Shown here piece after piece: positions 38,405 through 48,481 of a stretch of 64,000 bases of DNA. Position numbers and translations under genes: made by a program. The stretch covers positions 1 to 64,000 of the forward strand of contig CAMWLG010000009.1 of NCBI GenBank assembly GCA_947175035.1. The letters run 5' to 3'. The notes beneath the pieces are model-generated. The model was given only the letters and a program-made list of their open reading frames with translations. It did not search any database and had not been told where the DNA came from. Origin of the DNA: an uncultured Lachnospiraceae bacterium (GTDB lineage: Bacteria > Bacillota > Clostridia > Lachnospirales > Lachnospiraceae). Numbering within the stretch: the stretch's first letter is position 1; each line of letters starts with the position of its first letter.

Positions 38405-38929
38405 CTATTCCACGTGCAGCAGCACGACCTCCCCGCCTAGCAGCGAGGCGCGCACATCTATCAACCTTTGATTCTCCGAACCCCGAAAAGCCAGTCGGAG
38501 GTTCTTTTGTTCTTCCACAAAAGCCCCGTCCACCAACACGTCAATCAGCCCCAACATTGCCGAGACGGTCTCGTCCCCCTGGGCTATCCTCGGCAACAGC
38601 TCTCTCTCGTAATCATTTCCCGTGTAACACCAGATATCCTTGTCCGGAAAAGCCGACCGCACCGCCTGCAATATCTCCAGCACCACGCCACAGTTGGCGG
38701 GCTCAAAAGGCTCCCCGCCAAGCACGGAAAACCCTCTGATATAATCCGGTGCAAGCGCCGCAAGCACCTCCGACAGCGCCTGCGCATCCCATGTTTGTCC
38801 ATACTGAAAATCCCATGCCTCCCTGTTAAAACATCCCCTGCACTCCCTGGTGCAGCCGCTGACAAAGAGGGAGACCCTGATGCCTGGCCCGTTTGCCACA
38901 TCCGTCTTTTTGATTTTTGCATAATTCAT
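38405..38929 (-). CDS. nrdG: Anaerobic ribonucleotide reductase activating protein
   Basis: Radical SAM CTRECRGCFNREAWDF; follows nrdD. Confidence 0.94.
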   Translation of the reverse strand: MNYAKIKKTDVANGPGIRVSLFVSGCTRECRGCFNREAWDFQYGQTWDAQALSEVLAALAPDYIRGFSVLGGEPFEPANCGVVLEILQAVRSAFPDKDIWCYTGNDYERELLPRIAQGDETVSAMLGLIDVLVDGAFVEEQKNLRLAFRGSENQRLIDVRASLLGGEVVLLHVE

Positions 38930-41061
38930 AGATGCAATACCCTCGACTTAATCTCCATCGTTTTACCCGCATTCCAGAAGTTCTCCCCGAGATACCCGCA
39001 GGTGCGCCTGATGACATTCATCTTGGCATGATCCTTGTTATGGCATTGGGGGCATTCCCACTCGTTATTCCCGTTCACCTGAATCTCACCGTCATAACCA
39101 CACACATGGCAGTAGTCAGATTTCGTGTTGAACTCCCCATACTGGATATTGTCATAAATATATTTGATCAACTCCTCAAGAGCCTCTGTATTGTGCATTA
39201 GATTGGGAATCTCCACATAGGAGATCGCGCCGCCCAGGGACTTGTGCTGGAACTCGCTCTCGAAAGAAAATTTCGTGAAAGCATCCATCTCCTCCCGCAC
39301 ATCCACATGATAAGAATTGGTATAATACCCCTTGTCCGTCACATTCTCAATCTCACCGAATTTCTCCCTGTCGATCCTGGCAAAACGATAACACAGGGAC
39401 TCCGCAGGGGTTCCATAGAGCGAGAACCCGATACCAGTCTCCTCTTTCCACCTCGCCGCGGCATCTTTCATATAATCCATAACCCGCAGGGCAAACTCTT
39501 TTCCCCCGGGGGCGGTGTGACTGCAGCCCTTCATGAGCCAGGTCAGCTCGTACAGACCGATATATCCCAAAGACATGGTAGAATATCCGCCAAGAAGATA
39601 TTTGTCTATCTTCTCACCCTTTTTCAGTCTGGCAATGGCGCCGTACTGCCAATGGATGGGACTCACATCAGAGGAAATGCCCAAGAGCGCCTTGTGCCTG
39701 CACATCAATGCCTCATAACACAGATCCAGCCGCTCATCCAAGAGTCGCCAGAACGCATCCTCGTCCCCCTTTGCCAAAATGCCAATCTGTGGAAGATTCA
39801 GGCTCACCACCCCTTGGTTAAAGCGTCCCTCCCACTTATAATTCCCGTTTTCATCCTTCCAGGGAGAGAGAAACGACCTGCAGCCCATACAGGAAAATAC
39901 ATTGCCCTCGTAATTCTCCCGCATCTTCTTGGCGGAGATATAGTCGGGGTACATCCTCTTGGCGGAGCACCTCGCCGCCAGCCTGGTGACATAGTCATAC
40001 TTGCCGCCCTTTAGACAATTATTCTCATCCAACACATACACCAGCTTCGGAAAAGCAGGTGTCACATACACCCCTTTTTCATTCTTGGTGCCCTGAATAC
40101 GCTGCTGCAAAATCTCCTCTATGATCATGACTGTCTCGTCGATATAGGGGTCACTCTCATCTATATGCAAAAACAAAGTCACAAAAGGCGATTGGCCGTT
40201 GGTGGTCATCAAAGTGTTGATCTGGTACTGAATCGTCTGCACTCCCGCCCGCAGCTCGTCCCGCAGGCGCAGTTCCACGATCCGGCGTTTCTGCTCCCCG
40301 TCCAGGGAGTCCCCAAATTCCTGTTCCAGCTGCCCCGCAAATTTATCCCTGCTCTTGCTCAGATATTTGCCCAAATGCTTGATATTCACGGACTGTCCGC
40401 CGTATTGATTACTGGCGACGGCGGCGATAATCTGGGTCGTGATGGTACATGCCACCTGAAAGCTCTTTGGGGATTCAATCATTTTCCCGTTGATGGAAGT
40501 GCCATTGTCCAACATATCCTGAATATTAATCAGACAACAATTAAAAATAGGCTGGATAAAGTAGTCCGCGTCATGAAAATGCAGCACACCATTGTCATGG
40601 GCAAGCGCGATATGCTCGGGCAGGAGCAGTCGCCTGGTCACATCCCTGGACACCTCGCCCGCGATGTAATCCCTCTGGGTGGAAGCCAGTCTGGTATTCT
40701 TGTTCGAGTTCTCCTCCGCAAGCTCCTTGTTCTCATTGCGTATTAATTTCAAGATCGACTCATCCGTGGTGTTGGACTTGCGCAGCAGGCTTCTCTGGTA
40801 GCGATAAACAATATATTTCTTCGCCAGCTTATACTTATTCTTCTGCACCAGTCTCGCCTCTATCATATCCTGAACATGCTCCACGGTCAGAGCGTCTGCA
40901 TCCTCCGCACGCACCTCGTCAAGGATCTCATTGATCAACGTCTCGTCCGCGCGATACTGCTCCTCCACCTCGTTGTTGGCCTTACGGATGGCTGAGATGA
41001 TCTTGTCCTCCTCATAGGGCACAATGCGCCCGTCACGTTTCTGAATCTTTGTTATACTCAT
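38926..41061 (-). CDS. nrdD: Anaerobic ribonucleoside-triphosphate reductase
   Basis: ATP-cone N-terminus; C-terminal CHVCGYDGEI...CPQCHNKDHAKMNVIRRTCGYLGENFWNAGK. Confidence 0.97.
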   Translation of the reverse strand: MSITKIQKRDGRIVPYEEDKIISAIRKANNEVEEQYRADETLINEILDEVRAEDADALTVEHVQDMIEARLVQKNKYKLAKKYIVYRYQRSLLRKSNTTDESILKLIRNENKELAEENSNKNTRLASTQRDYIAGEVSRDVTRRLLLPEHIALAHDNGVLHFHDADYFIQPIFNCCLINIQDMLDNGTSINGKMIESPKSFQVACTITTQIIAAVASNQYGGQSVNIKHLGKYLSKSRDKFAGQLEQEFGDSLDGEQKRRIVELRLRDELRAGVQTIQYQINTLMTTNGQSPFVTLFLHIDESDPYIDETVMIIEEILQQRIQGTKNEKGVYVTPAFPKLVYVLDENNCLKGGKYDYVTRLAARCSAKRMYPDYISAKKMRENYEGNVFSCMGCRSFLSPWKDENGNYKWEGRFNQGVVSLNLPQIGILAKGDEDAFWRLLDERLDLCYEALMCRHKALLGISSDVSPIHWQYGAIARLKKGEKIDKYLLGGYSTMSLGYIGLYELTWLMKGCSHTAPGGKEFALRVMDYMKDAAARWKEETGIGFSLYGTPAESLCYRFARIDREKFGEIENVTDKGYYTNSYHVDVREEMDAFTKFSFESEFQHKSLGGAISYVEIPNLMHNTEALEELIKYIYDNIQYGEFNTKSDYCHVCGYDGEIQVNGNNEWECPQCHNKDHAKMNVIRRTCGYLGENFWNAGKTMEIKSRVLHL

Positions 41062-41137
41062 TCTTATACCCATCTGCGCGTTGCGACACGCACTCAAAAC
41101 AATAGTTGAATACGCATTTTATTCAACCTTTACTCTC

Positions 41138-41217
41138 GCACTATATTTTGTACACATATCCACTTTTGTATCAATATGTTGTATTTCTATTATACTTTGC
41201 CTTGGAGTAAAAAACAA
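41138..41217 (-). promoter_or_regulatory. nrdDG promoter with two NrdR-like boxes
   Basis: TTGTTT (41212-41217), 17 nt, TATAAT (41189-41194); ACAACATATTGATA (41169-41182) and ACAAAATATAGTGC (41138-41151), 31 bp apart. Confidence 0.75.
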
Positions 41218-41228
41218 GTACAAAATAA

Positions 41229-41266
41229 CAGTGGTTCAAATCGGACACACCCGACTTGAACCACTG
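41229..41266 (-). terminator. Rho-independent terminator after the 1104-aa surface protein gene
   Basis: CAGTGGTTCAAGTCGG-gtgtgt-CCGATTTGAACCACTG followed by TTATTTTG. Confidence 0.8.
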
Positions 41267-41299
41267 CCGTTTTGATCTTTCTTTATGCTATTTTATCTG

Positions 41300-44200
41300 C
41301 TACTTGATCTTAATTGTTACCTTGGACGTGGCATTCTTAATGCGGGAGAGTCCAAAATAATAACTGTATTTCACATAACCTGTGAGACTCTTACCCTTAA
41401 GCTGTTCCTTCTGCGTCTCTGTCACATCCTCTTTGAACCGGATCACCACACTGGTCTCGTTCGTCTCGGGATTCGTGACATAAGCCAGCTCAAAGTATTT
41501 GTTAAAATCATTTGCCTTGCCCCCCTCGTTCGCATTCAACAGTCTGGTGTCAAAATCAGGCACAAATTCACCGGGGGTACATTTCAATTTCACGCTATCC
41601 GTCTGAGCGGTGTTCAGCGTATAGGCGGAAGTGACCTTCACCTTGGACGCCTTGTTCACCTTGACCGTGATGGTCGCCGGCTTGCACATGAGCGTACCGT
41701 TTCTGTAGAATGCCACCTTAAATTGATAACTGCCCGTCTTGAAATCATTGCCCGCCTTCATTTTGAGCTTGAAAGTTCTATGCTCCGGGTCAAAATCACT
41801 CAGGTACAGATTCGGACTGTCTTTGGTGATTCCCGCGATTTTCACTGCGTCATAACTGCCATACTCGTACCGATAAGTCAACTCCTGTTCAGGAATGATC
41901 AGATTGTTATCCTCGTCATATTCCGTGACGTCGTAAATATTGGTGTATTTATTGCTATACAGCTTACCGCTGACCAGTTTGACACCGGGAGAAGCCTCAT
42001 AGGTCTTCTTCCAGTCCTTGTTGGTAAATTTGACTTTCCACATCCTGCTGGAATCCGACTTCAGCCATACTTTTAACTCAGCGGTCTTGGCGGTGGGGGT
42101 GATCAACCAGTAATCCCCGTCCTTTACAAGTTTGCCATCCTTGAGTTCATAATCCCAATCAAACCAATCATTGTTGTAATATCTGACCCCATTGAGTTTT
42201 GCGCCTTGCTGGAATTTGATCACAGCCCCCTTTGGCGCGCTGTAGGTCACAAGTCCGGATTCTCTGGTAATATTGTCCACGCTGAACCCATCGCTGGTAA
42301 TGTCATGAATATAGTAACATGCGGTCGCAAAGGTTGGCATGAGAATCTTTACCTTGAGGGATTTGGACTTCTTCCCTCCATCCTTCGAGGTGGCCTTGAT
42401 CGTGACTGTGCAAGTCTTTCTCACATTTAAGGTCGCCGAATCACCGGAAGCGGACTGGGTGACATAAGCCTTGGCGGTTCCCTTGGCATTGTCCGCGGGC
42501 GTGATGGTAACATATTGATTCATATTGTTGCCGTTTTGATCCAAAACCACAACCTTCGCACCGTTTGCCTTGTCAATTGACACTTTGGTCCCCAGACTGT
42601 TTCCCTGACTGTTTGCCAGATAAATCTTGGTGGGCACCAGCATAGTATCCACAATCTGCACATACGCAGTGGCCGTGGTCTCGTTTCCGGCATAATCTGC
42701 CGCCTTAATAATGATGGCTATGTGATTCTTGCTTGTGTCAGGATCCACATAATACCCTCTCTTGACAGTGACCTTGCCGCTCTTATTCACAGAGATATTG
42801 TCCCTGACCTTATCCACAGGCTCTGTGATCGTGTATCCCGTGGCAGCATCCTTATCCGGCACCGCCGACTTGATCTCATAGCTGAACTTCTGAGTCTTCG
42901 CCTTCTGTCCGTTGTGATAGGAATACCCCACCGGAACGGCGCTGAAGGTAATATTCTTGTTGTTGACCGCCGCCTGTTTAGTGATACCAGCCGTCTCAAT
43001 ATAATAGATGCCCGCTTGGACGGTCAAGGTAAAGGAGGTGTTTGCCTGATACATACTGCCGCCCTGTGGAGTACCCACCACGTCCTCCTCGCCAATCCCA
43101 GCGTAGACCACCACGCTGTACTGTCCGGGCTTTACTGTAGTATCTGCCGACAGATACAGCTCGTCATTGTCATTCTGAAAAGAACAGGTAATCCCGTTGC
43201 AGACACCTCCCCTGCTATCATAAGCGACAGCAGTGAGATCATGGATATAGCTTGCGTTCTTACTGTATTTGACAACTCCTGCCAGCAGATTCTCCTGTCC
43301 TGAATATATCTTCGCGTTCTTCTTCGTGAAACCAAGCTTATCTTCATAATAGAGATTCTTGGTGGAATAAGTTTTGGTGATTGCATTCCCCGCAAGACTG
43401 TTGGGCAGGGATGATGTCACTGCCACATCCTCCCCCGGCACATTTGTCTCTTTGTCAATCAACACCATCCGAACCGTGAATTCATAAGTACATGCCGTAG
43501 AAGCGGACAAATCTCCATTGTTTACCTGTATTGATTTACTTTGAGTGCTCGCCCCCGCCTGCTTGGGAATATAGAAATATTTGGCAAGGGTGCCGGAACC
43601 TGCCGGAACGGTCTCCCCCTCCTTCGGGGCGGCTTTCACTTTGACCTCATAATATACATCCTCTTCCTCCGTGCCGTCGCTCCCATTCTGCACCGTTGTG
43701 AAATTCAATACAATCTCTTTATATCCCTGAGCGCTGCTTGCCAGACTTTTCAGCCTGATGCCCTCCGTGCCTGTAATCTTCGCCTTTCTGGCATCCCCAT
43801 AGATGATCGCATAGTCCGTGTGATCCGGGTCAGCGACAATAAATTCTGTCCCCTCCGTAGCAGTAAAGACATATTTATTCTCACTGTCCAATTCCATCGC
43901 CATATAAACGGCATTGCCCTGCGCGTCCTCCGTATGCATGGCCAACGTGTAACCGGGCTGCGTGACCTCAATGGAAACCTCGCTGCCAAGCTGTGCCATA
44001 CCATCCTCGTCCAGTCCCTCAACGACTGCGCTGCCGCTCACCTTGACCGGAACCACGTCCTTCACCATCGTGAGCCTTATTTTTAAAGGCTCTTTCTCCG
44101 TGGTGGACAACACTCCGGATGTCAGACCATAGTGATAGACCCATTTGCCTGTCACCAGATTCCTGTCACGCTTCTCAAAGACCTTGTCTGCAAGATCATC

Positions 44201-44554
44201 GGGTATCTCCAGCTTGTATCCATAGCGGACAGCCGCTTCAAACACAAACTCCTCCGCTTCCTCCGTGTCGATCCTATAGACCGTAGACGCCGCCACATTC
44301 TCTAAGGGCAGTACTCCCACCGTCTTGGGCACTGTAATCTCAATATCATCCCTACCATCATGAAAAATCACATATTGATAAGAGACTCCCGTCGTGTCCA
44401 TCCCTTCATGGCTTCCCCAAGTCTCCTCCACGGCCACGCCATAGTCCGCGCCGTCCAGTGCCGCCGCTTTTGCCTGAAAATCAGGCAGGGAGCCTGACAG
44501 CATCACTGCCACCAAGGCTCCCGACATATATTGTTTCCATTTACATTTCCGCAT
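41300..44554 (-). CDS. Large secreted/surface protein with Ig-like character
   Basis: Signal peptide MRKCKWKQYMSGALVAVMLSGSLPDFQAKAAA; beta-rich, K/T/V/Y-rich body ending SKVTIKIK. Confidence 0.75.
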   Translation of the reverse strand: MRKCKWKQYMSGALVAVMLSGSLPDFQAKAAALDGADYGVAVEETWGSHEGMDTTGVSYQYVIFHDGRDDIEITVPKTVGVLPLENVAASTVYRIDTEEAEEFVFEAAVRYGYKLEIPDDLADKVFEKRDRNLVTGKWVYHYGLTSGVLSTTEKEPLKIRLTMVKDVVPVKVSGSAVVEGLDEDGMAQLGSEVSIEVTQPGYTLAMHTEDAQGNAVYMAMELDSENKYVFTATEGTEFIVADPDHTDYAIIYGDARKAKITGTEGIRLKSLASSAQGYKEIVLNFTTVQNGSDGTEEEDVYYEVKVKAAPKEGETVPAGSGTLAKYFYIPKQAGASTQSKSIQVNNGDLSASTACTYEFTVRMVLIDKETNVPGEDVAVTSSLPNSLAGNAITKTYSTKNLYYEDKLGFTKKNAKIYSGQENLLAGVVKYSKNASYIHDLTAVAYDSRGGVCNGITCSFQNDNDELYLSADTTVKPGQYSVVVYAGIGEEDVVGTPQGGSMYQANTSFTLTVQAGIYYIETAGITKQAAVNNKNITFSAVPVGYSYHNGQKAKTQKFSYEIKSAVPDKDAATGYTITEPVDKVRDNISVNKSGKVTVKRGYYVDPDTSKNHIAIIIKAADYAGNETTATAYVQIVDTMLVPTKIYLANSQGNSLGTKVSIDKANGAKVVVLDQNGNNMNQYVTITPADNAKGTAKAYVTQSASGDSATLNVRKTCTVTIKATSKDGGKKSKSLKVKILMPTFATACYYIHDITSDGFSVDNITRESGLVTYSAPKGAVIKFQQGAKLNGVRYYNNDWFDWDYELKDGKLVKDGDYWLITPTAKTAELKVWLKSDSSRMWKVKFTNKDWKKTYEASPGVKLVSGKLYSNKYTNIYDVTEYDEDNNLIIPEQELTYRYEYGSYDAVKIAGITKDSPNLYLSDFDPEHRTFKLKMKAGNDFKTGSYQFKVAFYRNGTLMCKPATITVKVNKASKVKVTSAYTLNTAQTDSVKLKCTPGEFVPDFDTRLLNANEGGKANDFNKYFELAYVTNPETNETSVVIRFKEDVTETQKEQLKGKSLTGYVKYSYYFGLSRIKNATSKVTIKIK

Positions 44555-44597
44555 AACAACACCCCCGCTTACAGGAATCACTCCACGAGCCGCTCCC

Positions 44598-45683
44598 TTA
44601 TCTTTTGATATCATAATTCATATTCATAAGATTGCGGATTGCCTTATCATCATCCGTGATATTAGCATCACCGTGAATCGTGTGCTTAATCACGCTGCTC
44701 GCCACTGCAAAATTGATCATATCCATCGCCTTGTAATCATGCATAATGGCATAAATCAAACCGGATGCAAATGCGTCGCCGCCGCCCACGCGATCCAGAA
44801 TATTAAAGGTAAACAGCTTGCTCTCGAAGGTATGTCCTTCATACCACATATATGCCTTCAAGCTGTTCTCGCTTCCGCTGTGTGCATAGCGCACATGGCG
44901 AGCAATACATTTCAGATTGGGATACCGGCTCACGAACGCGCGGAAAATCTCGTCCTGCTGCTCATAGGTGGGCTGCAGGGGAACGCCGTCCTTGTAATCT
45001 CCCTTGCCGTGGTCTTCCTCATCGCGCCACAGATGATAGGGTTCAATCCCCATCAACACATCCACGTATGGAAGGCATCCGGTACAGAAATCCCTGGCCT
45101 CCTCCCAGCTCCAAAGGCTGCTTCGGAAATTTCCGTCAAAGCTCACGGTAAGCCCCTTCTCCTTAGCCTTTATCAGACAATCCATGATCAGCTTCTTACA
45201 ATTTCCGCCCAATGCCGGGGTGATACCACTCAAATGAAGCCAGTCAAACTCTGCCAACAAAGTATCCAAATCCACGTTAGAAAAGTCATACTCTGTGATC
45301 GCGCTGTTTTTTCTATCATAAGTCACCTTGCTGGCACGGATACCATAACCCGTCTCCAGATAATATGTACCCAAGCGATGTGTCGGAGTCTCCTCCGGCG
45401 TGCTAAGAATCATGGGAGTACAATGCACGTCATTGCTTCGAAGCATCCTGACTGCGCTTTTCCCCAGACTGTTGTTGGGCACCACAGAGAAAAACGTGCT
45501 GTCCACGCCCAAATTCGCCAACGCCAACGCAATATTGGCCTCACTCCCGCCATAGCTGGCTTCAAAAGTATTGGCCATCCGGATTTTCTCATAATTGGGA
45601 GGCGACAAGCGAAGCATGATCTCACCTACCGCTAAAAACTTTGTACCTGCTTTCTCCGCCAACAGAGGATTCCTATGTTCCAT
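44598..45683 (-). CDS. PfkB family sugar kinase (2-keto-3-deoxygluconate kinase-like)
   Basis: VGEIMLRLSPPN; YGGSEANIALALANLG; DRVGGGDAFASGLIYA. Confidence 0.9.
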   Translation of the reverse strand: MEHRNPLLAEKAGTKFLAVGEIMLRLSPPNYEKIRMANTFEASYGGSEANIALALANLGVDSTFFSVVPNNSLGKSAVRMLRSNDVHCTPMILSTPEETPTHRLGTYYLETGYGIRASKVTYDRKNSAITEYDFSNVDLDTLLAEFDWLHLSGITPALGGNCKKLIMDCLIKAKEKGLTVSFDGNFRSSLWSWEEARDFCTGCLPYVDVLMGIEPYHLWRDEEDHGKGDYKDGVPLQPTYEQQDEIFRAFVSRYPNLKCIARHVRYAHSGSENSLKAYMWYEGHTFESKLFTFNILDRVGGGDAFASGLIYAIMHDYKAMDMINFAVASSVIKHTIHGDANITDDDKAIRNLMNMNYDIKR

Positions 45684-45764
45684 AATATTCGCCTTTCTTA
45701 TTTATTTTTATAAATCCATTATACAAAATCCCTCTATCACACGTCAACATAAATTCTGAAAGGT

Positions 45765-47855
45765 TTACTGCTGTGCCACATCCTTCATGGAGAAGCTGAT
45801 TCTCCCCATCTTGTCTTTGCCCAAGCATACCACAGTCACGATGTCGCCCAGTGTCAGCACATCCTCCACGCGATCGATTCTCTCTTTGGCAATCTTGGAG
45901 ATATGAACCATTCCCTCCTTGCCGGGAGCAAACTCGATAAACGCACCAAACTCCTTGATGCTCACGACTTTTCCTTTGAAAATCTGGCCTGCCTCGAAGT
46001 CGGTGACAATCATTTTCACCATCTCCTCCGCCTTGCCCATCATCTCCTTGTCCGTGCCACAGATAGAAACCATGCCATCTTCGGTGATGTCAATCTTCAC
46101 GCCTGTGCGGGCAATGATCTCATTGATCGTCTTGCCACGCTGTCCAACCACGTCGCCAATCTTCTCAGGGTCAATCTGAAGAGAAATGATCTTGGGCGCG
46201 TACTTGCCAACCTCAGGTCTGGGAGCCGCGATCGCGGGCTTCATGCAATTATCCATGATAAACAGTCTCGCCTCCCGGCACCTGGCGATAGCGCCCTCCA
46301 CGATAGGTCTGGTCAAACCATGAATCTTAATATCCATCTGAATTGCCGTGATACCCTCCGTGGTACCGGTCACCTTAAAATCCATATCACCAAAGAAATC
46401 CTCAAGTCCCTGGATATCCGTAAGCAGCACGAAATCATCATCCGTGTCCCCGGTCACCAGACCGCAGGAGATACCCGCCACCATCTTCTTGATCGGCACG
46501 CCTGCTGCCATCAGAGACATACAGGAAGCACAGGTAGATGCCATGGAAGTGGAGCCGTTGGACTCAAAAGTCTCTGACACGGTGCGAATCGCATAGGGGA
46601 ACTCTTCCTCTGAGGGCAGCACGGGAATCAATGCCCGCTCAGCCAACGCGCCGTGACCGATCTCGCGTCTTCCGGGTCCGCGGGAAGGTTTCGTCTCGCC
46701 CACAGAGTAGGAAGGGAAATTATAATGATGCATATAACGCTTGCTCACCTCATTCTCGTCCAAACCGTCAATCCTCTGTGCCTCAGAGAGGGGCGCAAGA
46801 GTACACACGTTACAAATCTGGGTCTGCCCGCGGGTAAACATGGCAGAACCGTGCACGCGGGGAATAATATCAACCTCCGCCGCAAGAGGACGAATCTGTG
46901 TGAGCTCACGGCCATCCGGACGCTTATGATCCTTCAAGATCATCTTGCGCACAGTCTTTTTCTCGTACTGATATACAGCCTCGCCAAGAATCGCCAGCCA
47001 CTCTTCATTCTCCGCAAAAGCCTCCTCCAGCTTCTCGGTAATCTGGCGGATATTTTCCTCGCGAACCTGCTTCTCGTCAGTAAATACTGCCACCTCCATC
47101 TCGGCGGGAGTGACAATACGCTTCATCTCTTCAAACATTTCTGTAGGGATTGCACAGCTGGTATACTCATGCTTAGGCTTGCCCACCTCGCTGACAATTT
47201 TATCGATAAACGCAATGATGGTCTGGTTGATCTCGTGGGCCTTGTAAATCGCCTCAAGCATCTTCGCCTCAGGAACCTCGTTTGCACCGGCCTCGATCAT
47301 GATAACCTTCTCTTTGGTGGATGCCACTGTCAGATTCAAGTCGCCTTCCTTCCACTGCTTCTGGGAAGGATTCACAATCAGCTCCCCGTCCACAAGCCCC
47401 ATCTGGGTCATGGCACAGGGACCATCAAAGGGAATATCCGAGATACAAGTAGCGATCGCGGCGCCGATCATAGCCACAATCTCGGGACGACACTCGGGAT
47501 CCACGCTCATCACCATATTGTTCAATGTAACATCATTTCTGTAATCCTTGGGAAACAGGGGACGCATGGGTCTGTCAATCACGCGGCTGGTGAGAATCGC
47601 GTTCTCGCTCGCCTTCCCCTCACGCTTGTTAAAACCTCCGGGGATTTTGCCCACCGCATACATTTTCTCCTCAAATTCAACACTGAGCGGGAAGAAGTCA
47701 ATTCCCTCCCTGGGTTTCTCGGATGCTGTGGCGGTACAGAGCACAGTGGTATCACCATAATGCATAAACGCACATCCGTTGGCCTGCTTACCCACACGGT
47801 CTACATCCACAACCAGCTTGCGCCCGCCCAGTTCCATTTCATAACTTTTGTACAT
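45765..47855 (-). CDS. pnp: Polyribonucleotide nucleotidyltransferase
   Basis: RNase PH repeats, KH (DVVGQRGKTINEIIARTGVKIDI) and S1 (GKVVSIKEFGAFIEFAPGKEGMVHIS). Confidence 0.98.
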   Translation of the reverse strand: MYKSYEMELGGRKLVVDVDRVGKQANGCAFMHYGDTTVLCTATASEKPREGIDFFPLSVEFEEKMYAVGKIPGGFNKREGKASENAILTSRVIDRPMRPLFPKDYRNDVTLNNMVMSVDPECRPEIVAMIGAAIATCISDIPFDGPCAMTQMGLVDGELIVNPSQKQWKEGDLNLTVASTKEKVIMIEAGANEVPEAKMLEAIYKAHEINQTIIAFIDKIVSEVGKPKHEYTSCAIPTEMFEEMKRIVTPAEMEVAVFTDEKQVREENIRQITEKLEEAFAENEEWLAILGEAVYQYEKKTVRKMILKDHKRPDGRELTQIRPLAAEVDIIPRVHGSAMFTRGQTQICNVCTLAPLSEAQRIDGLDENEVSKRYMHHYNFPSYSVGETKPSRGPGRREIGHGALAERALIPVLPSEEEFPYAIRTVSETFESNGSTSMASTCASCMSLMAAGVPIKKMVAGISCGLVTGDTDDDFVLLTDIQGLEDFFGDMDFKVTGTTEGITAIQMDIKIHGLTRPIVEGAIARCREARLFIMDNCMKPAIAAPRPEVGKYAPKIISLQIDPEKIGDVVGQRGKTINEIIARTGVKIDITEDGMVSICGTDKEMMGKAEEMVKMIVTDFEAGQIFKGKVVSIKEFGAFIEFAPGKEGMVHISKIAKERIDRVEDVLTLGDIVTVVCLGKDKMGRISFSMKDVAQQ

Positions 47856-48033
47856 ACTTTCCTCCATTCCGCCGCTTCTTTGCGACATGTTATAATCTGC
47901 AATCAGCCGAAACAGAGAATCCCGAAACCACTGAAAAAGCCACGCTCCCTGTCATGTCCTTTTCAGCAATCTCGGATAATCTCCCTGTCCCGGACTGTCG
48001 TTTTACCCATTCTTCTGATTCGATTACTCACAC

Positions 48034-48074
48034 AAAAGGAAGCGGAGTGCCCCACCGGACCAGCTCCGCTCCTG
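48034..48074 (-). terminator. Rho-independent terminator after rpsO
   Basis: CAGGAGCGGAG...CTCCGCTTCC followed by TTTTGTG on the minus strand. Confidence 0.75.
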
Positions 48075-48082
48075 CATTTGCA

Positions 48083-48349
48083 TTATTTTCTTAAGCCAAG
48101 TTTCTCGATAAGAGCACGATATCTGTTGATATCCTTTTTCTTCAGGTAGTCAAGAAGCCCGCGTCTCTGACCAACCATTTTCAACATACCACGACGTGAA
48201 TGATGATCCTTGGGGTTGTCCTTCAAATGCTCTGTAAGCTCCTGAATTCTTGCTGTCAGAACTGCCACCTGAACCTCGGGTGAACCGGTATCGCCAGGGG
48301 TTCTGGCATACTCGTTCATAATCGCTGTTTTCTTTTCTTTAGAAATCAT
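48083..48349 (-). CDS. rpsO: 30S ribosomal protein S15
   Basis: [60 protein letters not shown]. Confidence 0.98.
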   Translation of the reverse strand: MISKEKKTAIMNEYARTPGDTGSPEVQVAVLTARIQELTEHLKDNPKDHHSRRGMLKMVGQRRGLLDYLKKKDINRYRALIEKLGLRK

Positions 48350-48481
48350 AGTTTTGCCTCCTTCTTTTTTTAACCGCCAGACACTAAGACAGGGTCGGAG
48401 TTTCCCACATCTGGGCATCGGCTGAATCATACCTAATCATCATAACACAAATTCCAGAGATTGTAAATAACGAAATTCAAA

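Noticed and set aside
46653-48149. 498-aa plus-strand ORF
   Set aside because: Antisense to pnp and rpsO, which are unambiguous; no RBS or family signature.
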